64,000 bases of DNA from Spirosoma sp. KCTC 42546 (GCF_006965485.1 NZ_CP041360.1:4258501-4322500), one strand, 5' to 3'. Shown: positions 44,502 to 54,155, counted from the first letter of the stretch. Numbers and translations: made by a program. Notes: generated by a model not told the origin, from the letters alone.

Positions 44502-46748
44502 TTACAATAATTTATCCAGTGTAATTGGCAAATCCCGGACACGCTTACCGGTTGCATGGAAAACGGCGTTGGCAATAGCTGCGGGGACGCCCACCAGGCC
44601 AATTTCCCCCAAGCCTTTCACACCCAATGGATTCACAATGTCATCATGTTCTTCTACAAAAATGACATCGAGTTCGTGAATATCGGCGTTAACGGCCACG
44701 TGGTATTCAGCCAGCGAGTGGTTCATTATTCGACCCAGGTGGTGGTCCATAATGGTTTCTTCTTCCAGCGCTTTACTGATTCCCCAAACCATGCCGCCCA
44801 GAATCTGACTTCGGGCGGTTTTAGGGTTGAGAATACGCCCCCCGGCAATGGCACTCACCAGCCTCGTAACCCGAACTACGCCTAAGTCCTCATCAACTTC
44901 CACTTCTGCAAACACCGCCGAATGCGCACTGCGGGCATATTTTCGCTGTTGTAGCATTTTGGGTAACCCCGCCGATGTTTCCCGAACAGCCGCTCCTCCG
45001 TTGGAATCAACTACAGCCTGTAGGGGAACCGCTACCGATGGATCATTTTTTAGTTGAATCGAGTTGTCGGCAAACACAACATCCTTACCATCAACTTTAG
45101 CAAAGGGCGAACCGGGCATCTTTTTGGCCAGTTTGAACAGCTTTTTCGCTAACTCTTCGCAAACCGTTTTCACGGCTGTTCCAACGGTTGCGGCTGTCCA
45201 GGAACCACCCTCAATTGGGGCAGCAGGCATATCACTATCCCCTAACTTAAACAGTACGTCTTCAATTGGTATTCCAAGCGTATCCGCGGCAATTTGCGTC
45301 ATGATGGTGTAGGTACCTGTACCAATATCAGCCGTGGCGCTACTAACCCGAAGCTTACCATTAACCATCAAAACCGCTTCGGCACGGGCAGGCATCTGAT
45401 TAGCCTCCCAGATACCAGTCGCCATACCCCATCCTACCAGGTTGTGGCCATTGCGCATCGACCGGGGTTCAGGCTTTCGTTTCATCCAGCCAAACCGTTC
45501 TGCCCCCTGCCGAAAACACTCCCGAAGCTCTTTACTCGAATACGGTAAATCAGCGTTCATGTCGCGTTCCGTATAGTTTCTCAGGCGAAACTCAACGGGG
45601 TCCATTCCCAGTTTATAGGCCAGTTCATCTACAGCACATTCGAGCGCCGACATACCGGTTACGCCACCCGGCGCCCGCATATCGAGAGGTGTGGCCACAT
45701 CCAGAGGTACCAGTTTGTACTTAAATGTAACATTCTCCGGTGGATACAGCAGTCCCCCCCAACTGGATACAATCTCGGTGTAATCTTCAAACTGCGAGGT
45801 TTCCCCAACGGTATCATGATAAAGGGCCGTCATGGTTCCATCGGCCGATGCGCCTAAGGCAACCGTCTGCACCGTGGCTGGTCGATACCCAAACGTAAAC
45901 ATCTGCTGTCGGGTGAGAGTAACCCGCACAGAGCGCTTTAATTCACGAGCAGCCATTACAGCCAGAAATAGCTGGTATTGGGGCCGAAGACCTGAGCCAA
46001 AGCCCCCCCCTACATAGGGAGAAAGTACGCGTAGGTTCTTAAATGGGATATCGAACACCTGCGATACATATAAAACACTGTTCGTTACCCCCTGGGTTTT
46101 GTCATAAATAGTATACCGCGCCCCCGCCTTATTTCGGCCTTTTTCATACACGACCGTACTGGCAAACATCTCCATCGGGTTATGGTGCTCCATACTATGA
46201 ACATATTCACCCATCATTTGCACGGGTGCGGCACTAAAGGCTTCCTCAAAATTACCCCGAGGTTTTGGTGGGGGTGGTTTTAGCAGTGAAGCCATACCCA
46301 GCGATGGTTTACGTGCCTTATGCCGATTGGCCTGCAAATCAGTTTCGTGTGTGTCTTCCTGATAGTCAACCTCAACCAGCGAGGCCGCATAGCGAGCGAG
46401 CTCGAAGGTTTCGGCTACGACTAACGCAATCGGTTGCGCATTATAGCTGATTTTAGCATCTCGTAAGGGTCGAAAGGGAGAGCCGGGTGGGGCATCCTGG
46501 TCTTTGTAGTTCATATCGAACCAGGCTAGCTTGGGTCGGTTCTCGTGCGTAAAGACCTGTAGAACGCCATCCAGACTCAGGGCCTTGGTGGCATCAATTC
46601 GCTTTATTTTCCCCTTCGCAATGGCGCTGTTCACCACATAGCCGTAGAGTAGATCCGAAGTCTCAAACTCGGCGGCATACTTAGCCTTACCTGTCACCTT
46701 ATCCAGCCCGTCAACGCGGCTCAGAGGCTTTCCTATGTATTGAGTCAT
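44502..46748 (-). CDS. Molybdopterin-binding subunit of PaoABC-type aldehyde oxidase
   Basis: The 748-residue product has the xanthine-dehydrogenase-family molybdenum fold: N-terminal GKPLSRVDGLDKVTGKAKYA, then SPYVGGGFGSGLRPQYQ near 250 for cofactor binding. The base that activates the molybdenum site is Glu in KGLGEIGLVG near the C-terminus. It oxidises an aldehyde or heterocycle. The start overlaps the FAD-subunit stop by 4 bases. I call it PaoC-like because its FAD partner has the extra four-Cys cluster seen in PaoB. No maturation gene (XdhC type) is nearby. Confidence 0.9.
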   Translation of the reverse strand: MTQYIGKPLSRVDGLDKVTGKAKYAAEFETSDLLYGYVVNSAIAKGKIKRIDATKALSLDGVLQVFTHENRPKLAWFDMNYKDQDAPPGSPFRPLRDAKISYNAQPIALVVAETFELARYAASLVEVDYQEDTHETDLQANRHKARKPSLGMASLLKPPPPKPRGNFEEAFSAAPVQMMGEYVHSMEHHNPMEMFASTVVYEKGRNKAGARYTIYDKTQGVTNSVLYVSQVFDIPFKNLRVLSPYVGGGFGSGLRPQYQLFLAVMAARELKRSVRVTLTRQQMFTFGYRPATVQTVALGASADGTMTALYHDTVGETSQFEDYTEIVSSWGGLLYPPENVTFKYKLVPLDVATPLDMRAPGGVTGMSALECAVDELAYKLGMDPVEFRLRNYTERDMNADLPYSSKELRECFRQGAERFGWMKRKPEPRSMRNGHNLVGWGMATGIWEANQMPARAEAVLMVNGKLRVSSATADIGTGTYTIMTQIAADTLGIPIEDVLFKLGDSDMPAAPIEGGSWTAATVGTAVKTVCEELAKKLFKLAKKMPGSPFAKVDGKDVVFADNSIQLKNDPSVAVPLQAVVDSNGGAAVRETSAGLPKMLQQRKYARSAHSAVFAEVEVDEDLGVVRVTRLVSAIAGGRILNPKTARSQILGGMVWGISKALEEETIMDHHLGRIMNHSLAEYHVAVNADIHELDVIFVEEHDDIVNPLGVKGLGEIGLVGVPAAIANAVFHATGKRVRDLPITLDKLL

Positions 46749-47755
46749 GATGCTGGTTTCAGTTTAGCTGCCTGTGATAAGGCCCGTACAATGGCCCGTT
46801 TTGCCAGTTCGATTTTGAATGTATTGTGACCAAATCCCTGAGCGCCTTCCAGTAGTGCATCCGCAACCGACTGAAATTCAGCCTTCGATGGTATTTTTCC
46901 GGCCAGGGTAGCTTCAACTTCGGGTCGTCGCCACGGTTTATGCGATACGCCACCGAGTGCAATTCGGGCGTCCTTGATACGACCGTCTTCCAGTTCCAAA
47001 GCCGCAGCTACCGATACCAGGGCAAACGCATAAGAGGTTCGATCACGAAGTTTCAGGTAGCTATAATTTTTCGAAAATCCGTTGGCAGGCAAGTCGATAG
47101 CGGTAATGAGTTCATCGTCCTGAAGCGTATTGTCGATATGGGGCGTATTACCGGGTAGGCGGTGAAATTCGGCAAAGGGAATTGTTCGTTCCCCATACGA
47201 TCCTGTTACGCGCACCACCGCTTCCAGGGCTGCCAGCGCTACGCACATATCCGATGGATGTGTAGCTATGCAGTGTATCGACCGGTCCGGCGCTTCGGTA
47301 CCCAGAATCGCGTGAATTCGGTTAAATCCAACGAGTGCCGAACAGCCCGAACCAGGTTCACGCTTATTACAGGGTGTAGCCACATCGTAGAAGTAATAGC
47401 AGCGGGTACGTTGCATCAGATTGCCGCCATCGGTTGCCATATTACGCAACTGCGCCGATGCGCCCGCCAGAATGGCCTGCGATAGTAATGGGTATCGCTT
47501 AGAGACCTGTTTGTCATATGCCGTATCGGCATTGGTCATCAACGCGCCCAATCGTAATCCACCTCCTTCGGTTTCGGCAATGGTAGCTAAGGGTAATCGG
47601 TTAATGTCGATTAGGCGGGTGGGGCGCTCCACATTCTCCTTCATCAGGTCAATCAGGTTGGTACCACCCGCAATGAATTTGGCGGTATGCTCTGATGCCC
47701 GCTCGCTCACCGCGTTGGTCACGCCATCGGCCCGGGTATAGTCAAAATTGGTCAT
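46745..47755 (-). CDS. FAD-binding subunit with four-Cys cluster site (PaoB-like)
   Basis: The 336-residue product binds FAD through KFIAGGTNLIDLM (about 26-38) and ATDGGNLMQR. Cys119, Cys129, Cys138 and probably Cys162 (RCYYF, PCNKREPGSGC, HCIAT) match the extra iron-sulfur site of PaoB-type subunits, absent from standard xanthine dehydrogenase FAD domains. It carries electrons between the iron-sulfur and molybdenum parts. The start overlaps the 2Fe-2S subunit stop by 4 bases, so the three genes are translated as one unit. Confidence 0.9.
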   Translation of the reverse strand: MTNFDYTRADGVTNAVSERASEHTAKFIAGGTNLIDLMKENVERPTRLIDINRLPLATIAETEGGGLRLGALMTNADTAYDKQVSKRYPLLSQAILAGASAQLRNMATDGGNLMQRTRCYYFYDVATPCNKREPGSGCSALVGFNRIHAILGTEAPDRSIHCIATHPSDMCVALAALEAVVRVTGSYGERTIPFAEFHRLPGNTPHIDNTLQDDELITAIDLPANGFSKNYSYLKLRDRTSYAFALVSVAAALELEDGRIKDARIALGGVSHKPWRRPEVEATLAGKIPSKAEFQSVADALLEGAQGFGHNTFKIELAKRAIVRALSQAAKLKPAS

Positions 47756-48291
47756 AGTGAATCGGGTTGAGGGTGCATAACCGACTGAATCGCATCAACA
47801 ATATTGGTATAGGCACCACATCGGCAGATGTTGCCACTCATTAACTCCCGAATATCGTCGGTCGTTTTTGCATGCCCTTCGTTCATGAGTCCAACTGCTG
47901 AACAGATCTGCCCTGGGGTACAATAGCCGCATTGAAAAGCATCATGATCAATAAACGCTTTCTGAAGAGGATGAAGCCCCTCCGGTCCAGCCTGTTGAGC
48001 TAATCCTTCTATCGTTGTGATCTGATTACCCTCTTGCAAGACCGCCAGGGTTAGGCAGGAGTTGATACGTTTGCCATTTACCAGCACCGTACAAGCCCCG
48101 CATTGGCCATGATCACAGCCTTTTTTGGTTCCTGTCAAATGCATGTATTCGCGCAACGCATCCAGTAAGCTCGTCCAGGGTGCTAACTGTGCGGAAATGT
48201 CGGAACCATTGACGGTAAGCGTAACGGTCCGGGTAGCTGGCAGCGATGGCGTCTGTTTAGCCATCGGGGGTGATTCAGCAGTAAGCGTCAT
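47752..48291 (-). CDS. [2Fe-2S] subunit of the molybdenum oxidase (PaoA-like)
   Basis: The 179-residue product carries two [2Fe-2S] sites. The plant-ferredoxin-type site is in GCDHGQCGACTVLVNG with a Cys near INSC, and the second is FQCGYCTPGQI with GNICRCGAY. It passes electrons to an outside acceptor. Residues 1-22 are Ser/Pro-rich and hydrophilic with no twin-Arg motif, unlike E. coli PaoA, which is exported by Tat; this enzyme may therefore stay in the cytoplasm. It is the first gene of the operon. A start at the second Met (MAKQT) is also possible. Confidence 0.9.
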   Translation of the reverse strand: MTLTAESPPMAKQTPSLPATRTVTLTVNGSDISAQLAPWTSLLDALREYMHLTGTKKGCDHGQCGACTVLVNGKRINSCLTLAVLQEGNQITTIEGLAQQAGPEGLHPLQKAFIDHDAFQCGYCTPGQICSAVGLMNEGHAKTTDDIRELMSGNICRCGAYTNIVDAIQSVMHPQPDSL

Positions 48292-48563
48292 ATCGTTTTC
48301 GGTTGAGTCTCTTGAATCTCTATAGTCTCCGAACTCCCGTAGTGGCGGGTTGTTCGTGAAACTTAACCAGCGGGAAATAAACTAAGGAAATGGTCATACG
48401 CCTGATCGTTCTTATCCATCAATTCACCGCAGTCTTTTTCCGGTTGACTGAATCCAATCTGGGCGTTATGGCACTGACGAACCAACTTTGCATCATCAAT
48501 CAGCCCGTTACGTATTGATGACGGGTAGCCTAATAAAACCTTATCAACACAAATACTCCAATC

Positions 48564-49442
48564 ATGAAAACGTTAGTTATTGGCGGAACGGGAACCGTTG
48601 GCAGCCAGGTAGTTGAGGAATTGGTACGCCATCAGGTGTCAGTACGAGTGCTGGTGACCTCCGCCGAGAAAGCCGCCCAGTTGCCGGAAGGGGTGGAAGC
48701 CGTTATTGGTAATCTGGATCAACCCGGCACCTTACCCAAGGCCTTTACCGGTATCGATGTCGTTTTTCTCTTGAATCGGCAGGGGCACACCGAAGCAGCT
48801 CAGGGCCAGTATGCCATTGCGGCAGCCAAACGGGCTGGGGTTCGAAAAGTTGTGTATCAGAGTATTCATAACGTTCGGCAGGGCGCGCACATCCCGCACT
48901 TTCAACCCAAGATTACGATTGAAAATGTGCTGATGCAGTCGGGCCTTTCGTATGTATTCATCTGCCCGAATAACTTCTACCAGAATGATTTCTGGTTCAC
49001 TAATGCCATTTCAACCTATGGTGTGTATCCACAACCCATTGGCGATGTTGGCCTGAATCGGGTTGATGTTCGGGATATTGCTGAAGCAGCGGTCATAGCT
49101 ATGTTAACCGATGATTATAACGGGCAACACATCCCATTGGTAGGACCAGAGACATTAACTGGCGAGGTAACGGCTTCTATTCTAAGCGAACAACTCGATG
49201 CTGCTATCTACTATCGGGGGAATGATCTGGATGTTTGGGCTACTGATGCCAGGCGCTCCCTACCTGATTGGATTATTTCTGACTGGACCAAAATGTACCA
49301 GTTCTTTCAAGCGCAGGGGCTTGTGGCTTCTGATCAGGATATAGCCTTCTGTACGAAGGTACTAGGTCACGCACCTCGCAGCTATGCGGATTTTATTGCC
49401 GACCATCTTCTGGCTTTTCACCTTCATGTAGAAGTAGCTTAA
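48564..49442 (+). CDS. NmrA-type NAD(P)-binding protein
   Basis: The 292-residue product has a Rossmann fold with GGTGTVGSQVVEELV (Gly-rich loop at 7-13). The middle carries YQSIHNVRQGAHIPHFQPK, and a substrate region follows (FICPNNFYQNDFWFTNAI). It belongs to atypical short-chain dehydrogenases of the NmrA/HSCARG group, which sense redox through NAD(P) or reduce quinones. No Tyr-x-x-x-Lys pair is obvious, so catalysis is uncertain. It is divergent from the molybdenum oxidase operon. No signal peptide. Confidence 0.83.
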   Translation: MKTLVIGGTGTVGSQVVEELVRHQVSVRVLVTSAEKAAQLPEGVEAVIGNLDQPGTLPKAFTGIDVVFLLNRQGHTEAAQGQYAIAAAKRAGVRKVVYQSIHNVRQGAHIPHFQPKITIENVLMQSGLSYVFICPNNFYQNDFWFTNAISTYGVYPQPIGDVGLNRVDVRDIAEAAVIAMLTDDYNGQHIPLVGPETLTGEVTASILSEQLDAAIYYRGNDLDVWATDARRSLPDWIISDWTKMYQFFQAQGLVASDQDIAFCTKVLGHAPRSYADFIADHLLAFHLHVEVA

Positions 49443-49629
49443 GTGGCCCTTCTCCAGGCTACGAGTCACTTGATAACCCTTACCCGGCAGTTCATTAAAG
49501 CAAAATTCCGGTTGGTCGGACACAGCCTGGCGCAGTTGATGACGATGCCCCAACTTTGGCTCACCAATCTGGGAACAGAAGAATTAATAACTAACATTCT
49601 CTTTTTCAACCAGTAAACAACTAAACACA

Positions 49630-50136
49630 ATGAACAGATTTCCTACTTTTATGCTAGCCGTTATGGCTACACTTGTACTGGCTACCTCATCCTGTAAGAA
49701 AGGTGATGATGGAGTTCAACCCGCAGACAATACGGCAACACCTGCTTTTGTTGGCAAAAATCTGGTCATGACCTCCTTTCAGGTCAATCCGGCGATTGAC
49801 CTTGATGGTGATGGCAAACTGGACACCGATCTGATGGTTTTCCTGCGGGCCTGTGATAAAGACAACACCCTGGTTTTCGAGAAAAACGGTACGCTGTCGG
49901 GTAGTAACGGACAACTCTCCTGCTCCGACAACGAGGCCGATCCATCGGCCGTAAAACCAAGCCACTGGACGTATAACGAGCAGACAAAAACCATTCGCAT
50001 TGTGAAAGACAGCGATGCAACGGATGTTTCAGAATGGAAAGTACTGGAGGCTTCGGCTACGGGACTGAAAGCGGAAGTATCTATCGCCGATCCCAGCCAG
50101 ACGTCCAAGACACTCATGACCTGGAAAGCATTGTAA
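49630..50136 (+). CDS. Lipocalin-like lipoprotein
   Basis: The 168-residue product has a lipobox (ATLVLATSSCKKGD, Cys23). The mature part is a small beta-barrel-like domain with AIDLDGDGKLDTDLMVFLRA, an EF-hand-like Asp-rich loop that may bind calcium. Strands such as TLVFEKNGTLSG, HWTYNEQTKTIRIV and WKVLEASATGLKAEVSI follow. It resembles the lipocalin-like family of Bacteroidota lipoproteins; identity is by style only. It is followed after 33 bases by the helical protein gene, which probably shares its transcript. Confidence 0.65.
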   Translation: MNRFPTFMLAVMATLVLATSSCKKGDDGVQPADNTATPAFVGKNLVMTSFQVNPAIDLDGDGKLDTDLMVFLRACDKDNTLVFEKNGTLSGSNGQLSCSDNEADPSAVKPSHWTYNEQTKTIRIVKDSDATDVSEWKVLEASATGLKAEVSIADPSQTSKTLMTWKAL

Positions 50137-50169
50137 TTTTCATCTCGCACCTTCCTCCTTTTCAAACCC

Positions 50170-51093
50170 ATGAAATCGGCTAAACAACGTTTCCTGCTCA
50201 CACTAGTCGTCATCAGTTGCGGGCTAATTGCCGCCCATACAGGCGATGTAATGTCTGAACTAACGATTCAATCCGGCAAGCTCCGGCAAGACGTTCTGTT
50301 AAATTTAAAAGAGCCTAACTGGTTCTTTTTCAACGCAACAGCCTCCATGCGACAAGTGGCACGTCGGTTGCCCGAGTCATCAAGGGGCGCAACCGTTCGG
50401 GCTTTAGGCAAGGTTGTTCGGGCTTATATTGAGTCAACAACGTTTAAGAATGAATGGCGTCAGGATGTACGCTCGGTTTATCCATATGACGAGTCGTACA
50501 CGGATGAAGGTTTAGCTCAAAAGAAACAAGCTAACGATACAGAAAAAGCTGCACTAAAAACGCAGATGGCCACGTTGGATCAGGCTTTCGCGCAAATGGA
50601 CCCCGCCATGTTGCAAATGGGTATCCGAACACAATTGGTGCAGGAAGAGCAGCAACTGGCTTCACTATCCGGTAGCGAGCGCACACGCCAGGCACAACAT
50701 ATAGCGGAGTTAAAAAAGATGCTGAACTTACCACCAGCCGAATGTAAGAAACAGTATCTGGCCTCTTTAATCGAACAGTCCCAGAAACAAGTGAGCAAAT
50801 CCGGTACTGATATTGATCAGGAAGAACTGGCACTGCAACGAAAAAAGAAAGCTGAGTTCGACGCCCATGCTGATTTTCATCCCCTTCTGAAAAAACGGCT
50901 ACAGGATTTTATTGACTTAACGGAAACGGTTGATTTCGAGGCTCGTTTAGTACCCATGGGTTACAAACAGGAGTTTGCGAATCCGATCTACCAACGTAAG
51001 CCCGCTGAGTGGAAATTCCTATATCGCTTAGGCAAAGAGCCCGTAACCGAAGCACGGATGTTTGCAAAGCAGTGGCTAGCAGAATTACATTAA
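50170..51093 (+). CDS. Uncharacterised exported helical protein
   Basis: The 307-residue product has an N-terminal hydrophobic segment (FLLTLVVISCGLIAAHTGDV) that may be a signal or anchor. The rest is highly helical: charged helices at about 50-110, a long Gln/Glu/Lys-rich coiled coil at about 112-240, and a C-terminal helix pair ending EARMFAKQWLAELH. I do not recognise a family. It lies in a likely operon behind the lipocalin-like lipoprotein. A role as a structural or carrier-type envelope protein is possible but not shown. A 32-bp perfect hairpin follows the stop. Confidence 0.6.
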   Translation: MKSAKQRFLLTLVVISCGLIAAHTGDVMSELTIQSGKLRQDVLLNLKEPNWFFFNATASMRQVARRLPESSRGATVRALGKVVRAYIESTTFKNEWRQDVRSVYPYDESYTDEGLAQKKQANDTEKAALKTQMATLDQAFAQMDPAMLQMGIRTQLVQEEQQLASLSGSERTRQAQHIAELKKMLNLPPAECKKQYLASLIEQSQKQVSKSGTDIDQEELALQRKKKAEFDAHADFHPLLKKRLQDFIDLTETVDFEARLVPMGYKQEFANPIYQRKPAEWKFLYRLGKEPVTEARMFAKQWLAELH

Positions 51094-51094
51094 A

Positions 51095-51167
51095 TTCCGT
51101 TTTACCAGCTAACTAGATACGCCAGATCCTGGAGGTCTGGCGTATCTAGTTAGCTGGTAAAACGGAA
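51095..51167. terminator. 32-bp perfect hairpin between convergent genes
   Basis: Arms 51095-51126 and 51136-51167 are exact complements around 9 bases. It starts 2 bases past the helical-protein stop and ends 9 bases before the mutarotase stop. Confidence 0.8.
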
Positions 51168-51175
51168 AGTCACTC

Positions 51176-51490
51176 CTACTCCATATGAAAAACTCGTTCC
51201 AGTGGCACAGCCACCGGCGAATTATCGGGATTTGTATCCATCAAGTCGGCCATGTAAGCCCACCAGCGCTTCATAATGGGCAATCCTGGCAAATTGGCAG
51301 TGGTATGAGTATCAAGCCGTTTCTGAACGGCAAATAGTGTTCCGGTTGCCCGATCGAGGAAAATAGAATAGTCGCGAACACCCGCATCAATTAAAGCCGC
51401 TGATAATTCCGGCCAGATTTCGTCGTGACGGCGTTGATACTCAGCCTCAACACCCGGCTTTAGTTTCATTGTAAAGGCAATTTCTTCCAT
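51176..51490 (-). CDS. rhaM: L-rhamnose mutarotase
   Basis: The 104-residue product interconverts alpha and beta anomers of L-rhamnose, so that the isomerase gets the form it needs. Conserved parts are [17 protein letters not shown] (with the His and Glu pair), [17 protein letters not shown], and the closing block [19 protein letters not shown]. It is the last gene of the rhamnose cluster on this strand, separated from the GH88/105 gene by a 31-bp hairpin. The length equals the family norm, and the protein is cytoplasmic. Confidence 0.93.
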   Translation of the reverse strand: MEEIAFTMKLKPGVEAEYQRRHDEIWPELSAALIDAGVRDYSIFLDRATGTLFAVQKRLDTHTTANLPGLPIMKRWWAYMADLMDTNPDNSPVAVPLERVFHME

Positions 51491-51500
51491 AGTTTTTCTG

Positions 51501-51572
51501 GTTTGGAGTTTGAAGTCTGAGGTTTGAAGTTGGCCTCACCTAACTTCAAACCTCAGACTTCAAACTCCAAAC
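51501..51572. repeat. 31-bp perfect hairpin
   Basis: Arms 51501-51531 and 51542-51572 are exact complements; the arm is built of degenerate gtttgaag words. It separates the mutarotase start from the hydrolase stop. Confidence 0.85.
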
Positions 51573-52717
51573 TATTTCAGTTTGCACAATTCCGTCCCTG
51601 CCAGCAGGAAACAACCGAGGCCATAATCGTCAAAATCAGGCTTGCTGTCGTACGTAACAGGCTGACCATCTTTTGGCTCTTTACCGGTTCCCTGCACATA
51701 ACCTAAGAAGCCGTTCGGGTGTACAGAATCGGTAGCCATTGCATTCCAGGCTTTAGCCATAATTGGTCGATAGGTTTTTCCATCCAGTAAGCCATGAGTG
51801 ACGCCCCAGGCCATGCCATAAATAAACAGGGCTGTTCCGGTCAGTTCTTTCCCCCCGTAATTAGTGGGGTCATGTAAGCTTACATTCCAGTAGCCATCCG
51901 GGCGTTGTAGGGGTGACAACGCCTTCATCATCTCCAGATAGGTTTTTTCGTACTCTTCCCGATGCGGGGCATCTTTCGGAATAATGTCAAGTACCCGAAC
52001 CAGCGCGGCAACAGCCCAGCCATTCCCCCGCGACCAATAGCAATCCTGCCCATTGGGCTCTTTGTAAGGTGGCACAAAATCCTTATCACGCCACCATAAA
52101 TGGTCTTCTGGATTATAGAGTCCGTTACCCCCATGTTTGGTTTTTGAGTAGTTGTAAATCTGGTACATCTTCTCAAAATAGGTATTTGCTACAGTACGAT
52201 CTTTCTCCAGAACGCCTAGTTGTGCAAACACCGGCATGGCCATTTGTAAGGCATCGACCCAGTTCCAATCGTCGATTTTATCACTTTTTACCATTGCATC
52301 GATTGATGCTTTGATATCGTGAAGGCGCTCTGGTTTCTTATCAATCAGGAATAAGTCAATATAGGTTTGTCCGCAGCACTGGTCATCGGCGTTCCGGGTA
52401 TTGATACCGCTTCGAAGGCCCCATTGGTGCTTTTCGCCCCACTCAACGGCGTAATCATAATAGGCTTTCTTTTTATCTATGCCATACAACGCCATCAACC
52501 CTTCGTAGTACACCGCTCTTGTCCAGATGTTGCTGGGCCGCGTTTTGTTCGTTACAATCTCCTTTCCAGGATCTGGCCAGGCCTTCATAAAATAGGCATT
52601 CGCCAGCGTCATTTTGGCGATGATATCTTTCCTCTCAGGAAGTTTCTGAGCCTGTACGCTACATGCACCAATGAGGACCAGTACTACAATCCGACTGGTT
52701 ATTTGTCTGAATGCCAT
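51572..52717 (-). CDS. GH88/GH105 unsaturated rhamnogalacturonyl hydrolase
   Basis: The 381-residue product has a signal peptide (VVLVLIGACSVQAQ) and the (alpha/alpha)6 fold of GH88/105. Candidate catalytic Asp residues are in NTRNADDQCCGQTYID and DDWNWVDALQMAMPVF, the second matching the known Asp of YteR. It removes the unsaturated galacturonyl residue from rhamnose in rhamnogalacturonan I fragments made by lyases. This frees rhamnose, which the neighbouring genes break down. It therefore ties the cluster to pectin use. A lyase is not in this window. Confidence 0.9.
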   Translation of the reverse strand: MAFRQITSRIVVLVLIGACSVQAQKLPERKDIIAKMTLANAYFMKAWPDPGKEIVTNKTRPSNIWTRAVYYEGLMALYGIDKKKAYYDYAVEWGEKHQWGLRSGINTRNADDQCCGQTYIDLFLIDKKPERLHDIKASIDAMVKSDKIDDWNWVDALQMAMPVFAQLGVLEKDRTVANTYFEKMYQIYNYSKTKHGGNGLYNPEDHLWWRDKDFVPPYKEPNGQDCYWSRGNGWAVAALVRVLDIIPKDAPHREEYEKTYLEMMKALSPLQRPDGYWNVSLHDPTNYGGKELTGTALFIYGMAWGVTHGLLDGKTYRPIMAKAWNAMATDSVHPNGFLGYVQGTGKEPKDGQPVTYDSKPDFDDYGLGCFLLAGTELCKLK

Positions 52718-52758
52718 GGTTACTGTTTTATGTAGAGACCAGAGAAGCGTTCACTACA

Positions 52759-54153
52759 TTAATGGACAACTGCATGGGCGGTGTATTTTTTGAGTTCGAC
52801 ACAGTCGCCGGGTAGTGGATGCGGATTCCAATGTTGGTGTACGGCTAAAGCAGCTCCCAGTGCCGATGCCTGCGCAACGGATGCTGCGTAGACTTCGATA
52901 GTTGGAAAAGCAGTGGCCAGTAAATTCATATAGATCGGATTTTTGCCAAATCCACCATCCACAAAAATACGTTTGACAGGAGAACCCGCCAGTACCAGAT
53001 TAGTCGAGATTAGCTGTTGCGAAACAATATCAAGCATCAGCTGGTGATACGCTTCCTCATAAGTGGCGAAATCAGTTAGCTGCCGTTGCCCAAACAAAGA
53101 TCCCTGCATGGAGAGCATCTGATTTCCTTTTGCATCACGCTCGGTTGTTACCTGACTGGCCTGATGGCGCAATTTCTCGATTATTTCAGGGTCATAAGCC
53201 ACTTTCGTGAACTGATCTATCGGCGTCTGAAACTGCTCTGCCAGCCGTTTAACCTGTTGCTCGTGCTCATACCCTGCAAACAACCGAGCCGCTTTTACCG
53301 GCTGGCCTTTGTAATGCATAAAGTTGAGACAGTCGTACTGGAGTTCTTCCGGTGTCAGCGGCAGGCTATTGAACGGGTTCATACTCACGCACCAGGTCCC
53401 AGTCGAAATGAGCACAAAGGGTTCCTGAAACGAAGCCAGGTAGGGAATCAGCGCCGATGAGCTATCATGTAACCCCACGCCAACCTGAACCGTAGTATCA
53501 CCAAAAACCGTCAACCGGGCTGAATCAGACGGAACAATGGGCGCCAGATGAATATCAAGTTTTTCATCAGTAACCCATCTGTGATACTGTTGCCGGTCAA
53601 AATCCCAGAGCATGGTGTGGCAACCGATGCTGGTCAGTTCAGAAACAGGCCAGTTACTAATCAGATAGCTTACGTATTGAGGCAGATGGAGCGCAAAGGC
53701 CAGTTTCGAAAACAAATCCGGCTGCTCGTATTTGAGTCGGTATAGCTGAAGACCTGAATTCAAACTTCGCAACGGTGGCGATGCAGTTTGCCGGGTCAAG
53801 TCGGCTTCTCCCCCGTAGGTATCGTAAAAATTCTGTAGTAAAGTATCCGGGTAGGCTTTCAGATAACTATATAATTGCCCAAGCGGTTGCCCGGTCTGGT
53901 CGATGTAGACCAAACTGGCGCCATAAGTCGAAAAATTCACGGCCTTTACTGAGAACTCCGGCAAGGCCAATACCTCCGTTAGTGACGCAGTAACCCACCT
54001 GGTGAGCTTAGTCAGGTCTTCGCATAACTCACCATCCTCGTCGGGTATCTCCACAAACTGCTCCGATTTCTCCCAAACGATTCGATACTGTTCATCGAAG
54101 AGAAACAATTTTTTATTCGTCTTACCGATATCGAAGATGGCAATGACATTCAT
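52759..54153 (-). CDS. FGGY-family sugar kinase, probably rhamnulokinase
   Basis: The ATG at 54153 gives MNVIAIFDIGKTNKKLFLFD, the phosphate-1 motif of FGGY kinases (GKTNKK in place of GTxS). The longer frame upstream reads through a hairpin and is not protein-like. The 464-residue product has a second block, STGTWCVSMNPFN, and the C-terminal VKRIFVDGGFGKNP. It phosphorylates a ketose, here most likely L-rhamnulose, since the isomerase gene is 95 bases upstream and the aldolase lies next to it. Specificity is inferred from context, as FGGY members differ. It is cytoplasmic. Confidence 0.87.
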   Translation of the reverse strand: MNVIAIFDIGKTNKKLFLFDEQYRIVWEKSEQFVEIPDEDGELCEDLTKLTRWVTASLTEVLALPEFSVKAVNFSTYGASLVYIDQTGQPLGQLYSYLKAYPDTLLQNFYDTYGGEADLTRQTASPPLRSLNSGLQLYRLKYEQPDLFSKLAFALHLPQYVSYLISNWPVSELTSIGCHTMLWDFDRQQYHRWVTDEKLDIHLAPIVPSDSARLTVFGDTTVQVGVGLHDSSSALIPYLASFQEPFVLISTGTWCVSMNPFNSLPLTPEELQYDCLNFMHYKGQPVKAARLFAGYEHEQQVKRLAEQFQTPIDQFTKVAYDPEIIEKLRHQASQVTTERDAKGNQMLSMQGSLFGQRQLTDFATYEEAYHQLMLDIVSQQLISTNLVLAGSPVKRIFVDGGFGKNPIYMNLLATAFPTIEVYAASVAQASALGAALAVHQHWNPHPLPGDCVELKKYTAHAVVH

Positions 54154-54155
54154 AA

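Noticed and set aside
48363..48563. Open minus-strand stretch ending DHFLSLFPAG
   Set aside because: About 65 codons without a start codon in the divergent promoter gap of the oxidase and NmrA-type genes. No family recognised.
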